From: an uncultured Clostridia bacterium
Lineage (GTDB): Bacteria > Bacillota > Clostridia > Monoglobales > Firm-18
NCBI GenBank assembly: GCA_937914775.1
Contig: CALDNB010000228.1
Coordinates: 1 to 5,340, forward strand
Length of the DNA stretch: 5,340 nt
Reading direction: 5' to 3'
A program made the position numbers and the translations under genes. The notes beneath the pieces are model-generated. The model saw only the letters and a program-made list of their open reading frames with translations, made no database searches and was not told the origin of the DNA. Position 1 is the stretch's first letter. Each line of letters opens with the position of its first letter. This document shows positions 1 through 5,340 of this stretch, piece after piece.

Positions 1-100
1 TTTCGTGTTCTGATTCGCCTATAACAAGTCTGGAGATGTGTATTTCTTCGGGAAGAAAATGAGCTGATAGTTGAAGGCGAATAGCATCAAACGATAGCAT
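1..100 (-). CDS. Possible 5' part of an unidentified divergent gene (hypothetical, partial)
   Basis: On the reverse strand an ATG (CAT at 98-100) opens a frame without stops for 33 codons to the window edge; it begins MLSFDAIRLQLSAHF and includes LPEEIHISRLVIGE. The residue mix looks protein-like, and by my count about 21 of 33 first codon positions are G/C against 10 and 9 at the second and third, the pattern expected of coding DNA in an AT-rich genome. Against it: 33 open codons can occur by chance, no Shine-Dalgarno-like sequence precedes the ATG, and only 21 bases separate it from ispG, leaving little room for two divergent promoters. Forward frame 1 shares the same codon phase but is stopped at 22-24 and 85-87. 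I do not recognise a family. Confidence 0.3.
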   Translation of the reverse strand, partial: MLSFDAIRLQLSAHFLPEEIHISRLVIGESEHE

Positions 101-110
101 AAGAATATTT

Positions 111-115
111 AGGAG
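111..115 (+). promoter_or_regulatory. Ribosome binding site of ispG
   Basis: AGGAG stands six bases before the ATG at 122. It is a good Shine-Dalgarno match at normal spacing for Bacillota and fixes the ispG start. Confidence 0.8.
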
Positions 116-121
116 TTAGTT

Positions 122-1168
122 ATGGATAGGAAAATAACAAAGGTTATAGATGTGGGCGGAGTTAAAATCGGCGGCGGTAACAGAATTACTGTTCAGAGTA
201 TGTGTAATGTTGACACAAGAAATGCCGCCCAAGTAATAGAGCAGATAAAGGGGCTTTACAATGCAGGGTGCGATATTGTACGCCTTGCAGTTCCAGATGA
301 AAAAGCGGCTGCGGCTTTTTCAAAAATATGCTCTTCCTCACCTATACCCGTTGTTGCAGATATACATTTTGATTACAGATTAGCCCTTATGTGCGCTGAA
401 AACGGTGCGGCAAAAATACGGATTAACCCGGGAAATATTGGCGACGAAAACAAAGTAAAAGAAGTGGCTGACAAGTGCAGACAATATAAAATTCCGATAA
501 GAATAGGCGTAAACCTTGGCTCTATTGAGAAAGAAACAGAAAAGAAGTACGGACGCACTGCAAAAGCAATGGTTGTAAGTGCTATGGAGCACGTAAGACT
601 TCTTAACAAATACGATTTTGACGATATTGCTTTGTCATTAAAGGCGTCAGATGTAGAGAAAACCGTACAGGCTTACAGAATGATAAGCGAAACTACAAAT
701 TATCCTTTGCACGTGGGAGTAACAGAGGCGGGAACGGCTTACGGCGGTCTTATTAAGTCCTCCGCAGGTATAGGTGCTTTGTTGCTTGATGGGATAGGAG
801 ATACAATCAGGGTGTCGTTAACTGCAGACCCTGTAGAAGAGCCAAAAGCAGGTATAGCACTGCTTAAGGCTTTAGGCATAAGAAAAGAGGGAGTTAATTT
901 TGTATCCTGTCCCTCTTGCGGAAGATGTAAAATAAATCTTGTGGAAATAGCAAACAAGGTGCAGGATGCACTTTACAATGTGGATAAAAACATAACTGTT
1001 GCAGTAATGGGATGCGTGGTAAACGGTCCCGGTGAAGCAAAGGACGCGGACATTGGTATTGCAGGTGGCGACGGCTGTGCGGTTTTGTTTAAAAAAGGCG
1101 AAACTGTGCGAAAAATAGCGGAAGAAAATATTGTTGACGAATTACTAAGAGAAATAGGAGAGATATAA
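122..1168 (+). CDS. ispG: 4-hydroxy-3-methylbut-2-en-1-yl diphosphate synthase (IspG/GcpE)
   Basis: Cytosolic [4Fe-4S] enzyme of the non-mevalonate (MEP) isoprenoid pathway. It reductively opens 2-C-methyl-D-erythritol 2,4-cyclodiphosphate to give HMBPP, with electrons from ferredoxin or flavodoxin. The 348-residue product has the usual bacterial length and the compact two-domain form. The N-terminal barrel (about 1-250) carries family signatures such as ITVQSMCNVDTR, VADIHFDYRLA, KIRINPGNIG and IGVNLGSIE. The C-terminal iron-sulfur domain has the ligands C263 and C266 (SCPSCGRC), C298 (MGCVVNGPGE) and E305, in the order and spacing known for the family. The ATG is supported by AGGAG at 111-115. 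The stop at 1166-1168 touches the TTG of polC, so the two are probably co-transcribed and translationally coupled. Codon use is AT-rich (many ATA and AGA), matching the first three quarters of polC. The usual upstream neighbours dxr and rseP are not visible in the 121 bases before it. No key residue is missing. Confidence 0.97.
   Translation: MDRKITKVIDVGGVKIGGGNRITVQSMCNVDTRNAAQVIEQIKGLYNAGCDIVRLAVPDEKAAAAFSKICSSSPIPVVADIHFDYRLALMCAENGAAKIRINPGNIGDENKVKEVADKCRQYKIPIRIGVNLGSIEKETEKKYGRTAKAMVVSAMEHVRLLNKYDFDDIALSLKASDVEKTVQAYRMISETTNYPLHVGVTEAGTAYGGLIKSSAGIGALLLDGIGDTIRVSLTADPVEEPKAGIALLKALGIRKEGVNFVSCPSCGRCKINLVEIANKVQDALYNVDKNITVAVMGCVVNGPGEAKDADIGIAGGDGCAVLFKKGETVRKIAEENIVDELLREIGEI
1156..1160 (+). 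promoter_or_regulatory. Ribosome binding site deciding the TTG start of polC
   Basis: AGGAG inside the last ispG codons lies eight bases before TTG at 1169-1171. No ATG is available in this frame near the conserved N-terminus (LHLSELFPEIWG), so this site decides the choice of TTG. Confidence 0.7.
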
Positions 1169-4100
1169 TTGCTACACTTATCAGAACTTTTTCCCGAAAT
1201 CTGGGGAAATGTGAAATTTGACGGTGAGATAACCAATACAAAATTATATAAAGATTTGCGTGAAATTTATGTTAATGCTAAATTTAATCAGTTTATAAAA
1301 AGTGACACGTTAACTGAAATCTGTCAAAAAATAAAAGACAGTTACAACTTAAACGCTGTAGAAATTGCTCCAGTTTTTAGTAGTGAGTGTTACAGTAAAG
1401 AGTTGATGCCCGAAATTATAAAATACATAAAAGACGCCGACGTTGCAATGTTCTTGCAAAACGGACAGTTCAGTTTTGACGGGGACAACATTAATATAAA
1501 ATTTAACTGCTCACTTATAGAAAAAGACTTTAAGGGAGCACTTGCCAATAAAATAAAAGACCTTTTTGATGTTGACGTAACAGTTACGTCTTCAGGAATT
1601 TCAGAGGAAAGCGCCAGAGAAGAACTTGAAAATTTTCAGCGTGAAGTAGAGCAGACAAAGGCGGAAATTGCAAAACAGAAAGTTAAAGAAAACAGTACAA
1701 TTATTTACGGCAGAAAAATAAAGGACACCGATATTATGCCTATTGCTGACATTAACGAACTGTCAGGCAACGTGGTAATTGAAGGTGAAATATTTACTAA
1801 AGAAATAGATGTACGTATTACAAGGGACAAAAAGTACATTGTGATTTTCCCTGTAACCGACTATACAAATTCCATCAGTTGTAAAATATTTATAGACAGT
1901 CAGCAGGTGTATGAAAGCGTAAGCGAACGGCTTAAAAAAGGCGTATATATAAGAATTAAAGGTAATGTTGGCTACGATAAATATTCAAGAGAAATTGTGC
2001 TTTCTGTTTACGATATAAACGAGGCAGTAAAAACAGAAAGAACAGACAATGCAGAAGAAAAGAGAGTTGAACTTCATTTGCATACACAGATGAGCAGTAT
2101 GGATTCAACTGTAAATATAGACCAACTTATTAAAAATTGCAAAAGATTCGGACATAAAGCAATAGCAGTTACAGACCACGGCGTTGTTCAGGCGTTTCCC
2201 TTTATGATGAATGCCACACAAAAGACGGATATTAAAGTTTTATACGGTTGCGAAGTATATCTTGTAAACATAGGTAAGCCAATTGTTTTTTGTGCAGACG
2301 GACAATCCCTTACAAAAAGCGTGGTAGTATTTGACACGGAAACTACAGGTCTTAACAAGGAAACAGAAGAAATAATAGAAATCGGTGCAGTAAAAATTCA
2401 GGACGGGGAAATAGTTGACAGATTTTCAACTTTTATTAACCCTAAAAAGCCCATACCGTCAAAAATTGTGGAACTGACAAACATTACAGACGATATGGTA
2501 AAAGATGCACCGTTCATTGAAACTGTTATGCCACAGTTTCTGGAATTTTGCAAAGACAGTGTTTTAGTTGCACATAACGCTTCCTTTGATATCGGTTTTG
2601 TTAAAGAAACTGCAAAAAGGCTTGGAATAGAGGGTTTTGCACCCACATATATTGATACAGTAGAATTGGCACGTGGATTTTTGCCCGATTTGCCAAAGCA
2701 CAAACTTGATTTTGTGGCAAAGGCACTTAATATTTCTTTGGAGGGACATCACAGAGCAGTTAACGATGCAGAAACAACGGCACAGATTTATCTTGAATTT
2801 GCAAGACGTCTTAATGATATGAAAATCACTACAACAGACGATGTCAATACTGCATTTGATGAAGAAAAAGACCCTAAAAAGAAAGGCTATCACCATGCAG
2901 TTGTTTTTGCTAAAAACTATACGGGACTTAAAAATCTTTATAAGATTATTTCTGCTTCCCATCTTGAGAGTTTTTACAAAAGACCGAGAGTTACAAAGGC
3001 ACTTTATTTAAAATACTGTGACGGTCTTATAATTGGCTCTGCCTGTGAACAGGGAGAATTATACAGAAGTATCCAGCAGGGTAAGTCAAATAAAGAAGTT
3101 GCGGCAATAGCAAGATTTTATGATTATTTAGAAATTCAGCCCCTTGGCAACAATGAATTTATGATAAGGAAAAACATTGTTGAAAACAAGGAAAAATTAA
3201 TAGAGATAAACAAACGTATTATAAACCTTGGAGAGTTTTTCGGAAAACCCGTAGTTGCAACCTGCGACGTTCACTTTTTAGAGCCGAGAGATTCTATTTA
3301 CAGAGCAATTCTGCAAAAAGGTCAGGGCTATGATGATGCTGACAGTCAGGCACCTCTTTATTACAGAACAACAGAGGAAATGTTAAGCGAGTTTTCATAT
3401 CTGCCTCCTGAAAAGGCCTATGAAATTGTTGTAACAAATACCAATAAAATTGCAGATATGTGCGAAAAAATGCTTCCTGTTCCTGACGGTACATTTCCGC
3501 CTGTATGGCCTAACGCTCCCGACGAAATAAAGGAAATGAGCGAGGCAAAGGCAAAAAGAATATACGGTGAGGAACTTCCCGAAATAGTACGTGCAAGAAT
3601 GGACAAGGAACTTCACTCGATTATATCTTACGGCTTTTCAGTTATGTATTTAATCGCCCAGCGACTTGTTAAAAAGAGTAACGAAGACGGGTATCTGGTT
3701 GGCTCAAGAGGTTCTGTTGGTTCATCATTTGTTGCCTTTTTAAGTGACATTACCGAGGTTAACGCACTGCCACCCCATTATGTATGTAAAAAATGCCAGT
3801 ATAGCGAGTTTATAACTGACGGCTCTTACGGTTGCGGTGTTGATATGCCTGACAAGGTGTGCCCGAAATGCGGTGAAATGTTATACAAAGACGGGCACGA
3901 CATTCCCTTTGAAACATTCCTTGGTTTTGCAGGGGACAAAGAGCCTGATATCGACCTTAACTTTTCAGGTGATTATCAGCCAAAAGCCCACAAATATACA
4001 GAGGTTTTGTTTGGTGAGGGACACGTATTCCGTGCAGGTACAATAGCCACTCTGGCAGACAAAACTGCTTATGGCTTTGTTAAAAAGTACCTGGACGAAA

Positions 4101-5340
4101 AAGGAATAGTTGCGTCCAATGCGGAAATTGACAGACTGATTAGCGGTGTTGGCGGTGTAAAACGTACCACAGGTCAGCACCCCGGCGGTATGGTGGTTGT
4201 TCCGGATGAGTATGAGATCGAGGATTTCTGCCCCGTCCAGCATCCTGCTGATAAGACGGATTCCGGTATCATTACCACCCACTTCGATTTCCGTTCCATC
4301 CATGATACCATCCTGAAGCTGGATAATCTGGGACACGTGGTACCGACCATCTATAAGTATTTGGAGGAATACACCGGCGTATCCATTAAGGACGTGGATA
4401 TGTCGGATCCCGCGGTGTACAGCCTGTTCACCTCGCCGGAGGCGTTGGGACTGACGGTGGAGCAGTTGGGCTGTGAGACCGGTACGCTATCCATCCCCGA
4501 GATGGGCACCGGCTTCACCCGCCAGATGCTGCTGGATTGTAAGCCCACCACCTTTGCGGACCTGATGCAGATCTCCGGTCTGTCCCACGGTACCGACGTG
4601 TGGTTGGGCAATGCACAGGATCTGATTAAGGCAGGCACCTGCACCATCTCCACCGTTATCGGTACCCGTGACAGCATTATGGTGTACCTGATGCATAAGG
4701 GACTGGAGCCCAAGATGGCCTTTAAGATTATGGAGATCGTGCGCAAAGGAAAGGCTCCTCAGCTATTGACGGAGGAGCATCTGTCCGCTATGCGGGAGCA
4801 TAATGTGCCGGAATGGTATATTGACTCTTGTATGAAGATCAAGTACATGTTCCCCAAGGCTCACGCAGCTGCCTATATCATCGCCGCCTTGCGGGTGGCG
4901 TGGTATAAGGTGCATTATCCCGCGGAGTATTACGCCGCCTATCTGACCGGTCGCGGAGGTGACTTCGACGCGGAAACGGTGCAGGGTGGCATCACGAAGG
5001 TGAAATCGGTGATGGACGCCATCCGTGAGATGGGGAAGGAGTCCACCCAGAAGGAGCAGGATACGGCCGAACTGCTGCACGTAGTGTATGAGGCAATGCT
5101 CCGTGGCGTGGAATTCCTGCCGGTGGATCTGTACAAATCTCACTGGTATCAGTTTAAGATGGAGGACGGCAAGATCCGCCTGCCCTTCAGCGCCATCGCC
5201 GGACTGGGCGAGGCTGCGGCCAAGAGCCTGTACGAAGAAGCGCCGGAACTGAATAAATACTTCCACGCCGATTTTCTCGCGGCCGATCCCGCGCTGGCGG
5301 CGGCGTTCAACGGCTCCTCGCCGTATGTGGACTATAATAT
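1169..5340 (+). CDS. polC: DNA polymerase III PolC-type alpha subunit (3' end beyond window; compositionally chimeric)
   Basis: Replicative DNA polymerase of low-GC Gram-positives with built-in proofreading. It acts at the fork with the sliding clamp. The frame is open from TTG 1169 to the window edge (1390 codons; the family is about 1430-1450). Domains by residue: N-terminal domain about 1-145; charged helical linker about 148-178; OB fold about 177-290; PHP domain (H303, H305, D312, D336, H337, later D700 and H702) interrupted by a DEDDh exonuclease with D389 and E391 (FDTETTG), D474 (HNASFD), H528 and D533 (HHRAVNDAE). The polymerase part has GSRGSVGSS at 845-853, a Cys4 zinc site (C873, C876, C898, C901), catalytic D927 and D929 (PDIDLNFSG), D1052 (LKLD), then GLSHGTDVWLGNAQ and KYMFPKAHAAAY. 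D929-D1052 spacing is 123, as I recall for Geobacillus PolC. TTG follows the ispG stop directly and has AGGAG eight bases upstream. Base composition and codon use switch at about 4172-4204, and the last ~35 residues no longer resemble PolC; see those entries. The C-terminal clamp-binding end is not seen. Confidence 0.95.
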   Translation, partial: MLHLSELFPEIWGNVKFDGEITNTKLYKDLREIYVNAKFNQFIKSDTLTEICQKIKDSYNLNAVEIAPVFSSECYSKELMPEIIKYIKDADVAMFLQNGQFSFDGDNINIKFNCSLIEKDFKGALANKIKDLFDVDVTVTSSGISEESAREELENFQREVEQTKAEIAKQKVKENSTIIYGRKIKDTDIMPIADINELSGNVVIEGEIFTKEIDVRITRDKKYIVIFPVTDYTNSISCKIFIDSQQVYESVSERLKKGVYIRIKGNVGYDKYSREIVLSVYDINEAVKTERTDNAEEKRVELHLHTQMSSMDSTVNIDQLIKNCKRFGHKAIAVTDHGVVQAFPFMMNATQKTDIKVLYGCEVYLVNIGKPIVFCADGQSLTKSVVVFDTETTGLNKETEEIIEIGAVKIQDGEIVDRFSTFINPKKPIPSKIVELTNITDDMVKDAPFIETVMPQFLEFCKDSVLVAHNASFDIGFVKETAKRLGIEGFAPTYIDTVELARGFLPDLPKHKLDFVAKALNISLEGHHRAVNDAETTAQIYLEFARRLNDMKITTTDDVNTAFDEEKDPKKKGYHHAVVFAKNYTGLKNLYKIISASHLESFYKRPRVTKALYLKYCDGLIIGSACEQGELYRSIQQGKSNKEVAAIARFYDYLEIQPLGNNEFMIRKNIVENKEKLIEINKRIINLGEFFGKPVVATCDVHFLEPRDSIYRAILQKGQGYDDADSQAPLYYRTTEEMLSEFSYLPPEKAYEIVVTNTNKIADMCEKMLPVPDGTFPPVWPNAPDEIKEMSEAKAKRIYGEELPEIVRARMDKELHSIISYGFSVMYLIAQRLVKKSNEDGYLVGSRGSVGSSFVAFLSDITEVNALPPHYVCKKCQYSEFITDGSYGCGVDMPDKVCPKCGEMLYKDGHDIPFETFLGFAGDKEPDIDLNFSGDYQPKAHKYTEVLFGEGHVFRAGTIATLADKTAYGFVKKYLDEKGIVASNAEIDRLISGVGGVKRTTGQHPGGMVVVPDEYEIEDFCPVQHPADKTDSGIITTHFDFRSIHDTILKLDNLGHVVPTIYKYLEEYTGVSIKDVDMSDPAVYSLFTSPEALGLTVEQLGCETGTLSIPEMGTGFTRQMLLDCKPTTFADLMQISGLSHGTDVWLGNAQDLIKAGTCTISTVIGTRDSIMVYLMHKGLEPKMAFKIMEIVRKGKAPQLLTEEHLSAMREHNVPEWYIDSCMKIKYMFPKAHAAAYIIAALRVAWYKVHYPAEYYAAYLTGRGGDFDAETVQGGITKVKSVMDAIREMGKESTQKEQDTAELLHVVYEAMLRGVEFLPVDLYKSHWYQFKMEDGKIRLPFSAIAGLGEAAAKSLYEEAPELNKYFHADFLAADPALAAAFNGSSPYVDYN
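4172..4204. other. Composition and codon-use breakpoint inside polC
   Basis: The switch falls in the codons of GQHPGGMVVVP (residues 1002-1012). Sampled 60-base lines upstream have 30% (1501-1560), 30% (2101-2160) and 47% (3661-3720) G+C; downstream they have 57% (4381-4440), 60% (4561-4620) and 73% (5161-5220). Upstream codons include many ATA and AGA, the last being ATA at 4106 and AGA at 4133. From 4205 on I read no ATA, AGA or AGG; about two dozen isoleucines are all ATC or ATT, leucine is mostly CTG and lysine mostly AAG. The reading frame and conserved motif pass through intact. The exact point cannot be fixed because both parents would share this conserved stretch. It is either recombination between diverged polC genes or an assembly/amplification chimera. 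Confidence 0.8.
5231..5340. other. PolC C-terminal segment that departs from the family
   Basis: Up to LPFSAIAGLGEAAAKSL (ending at residue 1354) the protein matches the PolC end region. PolC family members then normally have a short glycine/glutamate turn and a helix-hairpin-like stretch (compare EFLSKEDLQ and SKTILEYL in Bacillus subtilis). Here the frame instead reads YEEAPELNKYF, then an alanine-rich DPALAAAF and SSPYVDYN, with none of these marks. The other two forward frames stop within about 30 bases, so a simple frameshift does not restore the family sequence. It could be a second join to unrelated DNA, or a lineage-specific tail. I do not recognise the segment as another family. Confidence 0.45.

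Noticed and set aside
71..100. Promoter-like pair TTGAAG (71-76) and TAGCAT (95-100), 18-base spacing, before ispG
   Set aside because: Each hexamer matches consensus at only four of six positions; such pairs occur often by chance in AT-rich DNA.
81..100. Direct repeat ATAGCAT at 81-87 and 94-100
   Set aside because: A seven-base repeat with two copies is too short to support an operator or attachment site.
2398..2962. Reverse-strand open frames opposite the PolC exonuclease domain
   Set aside because: They are antisense shadows: the forward strand holds all exonuclease motifs in frame, and the reverse products are low-information and unrecognised.
3837..4046. Forward-strand 69-residue frame inside polC
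   Set aside because: It overlaps the zinc site and catalytic PDIDLNFSG codons of polC in another frame and looks like an out-of-frame reading of them.
4351..5266. Long reverse-strand open frames (131 and 167 residues) opposite the end of polC
   Set aside because: They lie opposite strongly conserved PolC coding sequence in GC-rich DNA, where antisense frames stay open by composition; the translations show no recognisable family.
1169..5340. A frameshift or pseudogene in polC, considered because of the composition break
   Set aside because: I read the frame through from 1169 to the end without a stop, and all exonuclease, PHP, zinc and polymerase residues are in register.

Overview
The window shows a short, typical Bacillota (Firmicutes) chromosomal locus, most likely from a gut- or metagenome-type Clostridia. 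A complete isoprenoid gene, ispG (122-1168), is followed with no gap by polC (1169 to past the window end), which encodes the PHP/exonuclease-containing replicative DNA polymerase III alpha chain of low-GC Gram-positives. PolC itself marks the phylum, and the ispG-polC order on one strand is common in Clostridia. I found no RNA genes, mobile elements, CRISPR arrays or terminators, and no undescribed system.

Region by region. Positions 1-121 hold no gene I can name. The three forward frames all contain stops, while one reverse frame stays open from an ATG at 98-100 to the window edge; it may be the 5' part of a divergent gene. IspG has all its iron-sulfur ligands. PolC starts at a TTG directly after the ispG stop. 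Its domains run in the canonical order: N-terminal domain, OB fold, PHP domain split by a DEDDh 3'-5' exonuclease, then the polymerase core with a Cys4 zinc site. Visible PolC covers 1390 codons and is cut by the window end near its expected C-terminus.

The notable feature is a sharp change of base composition and codon use inside polC. Up to about 4172-4204 the DNA is AT-rich with many ATA and AGA codons. After it the DNA is GC-rich and, on reading through all ~379 codons to the end, I find no ATA, AGA or AGG codon. The switch lies in the codons for the highly conserved TGQHPGG motif, and the protein stays in frame with no indel between the catalytic aspartates on either side. This is either an intragenic recombination between polC genes of two distant Clostridia or, more likely, an assembly or amplification chimera at a conserved stretch. 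From about 5231 the C-terminal residues also stop resembling PolC, which hints at a second join and adds to the case for a chimera.

Functionally the two genes are linked only by co-transcription: IspG makes the isoprenoid precursor HMBPP, and PolC copies the chromosome.
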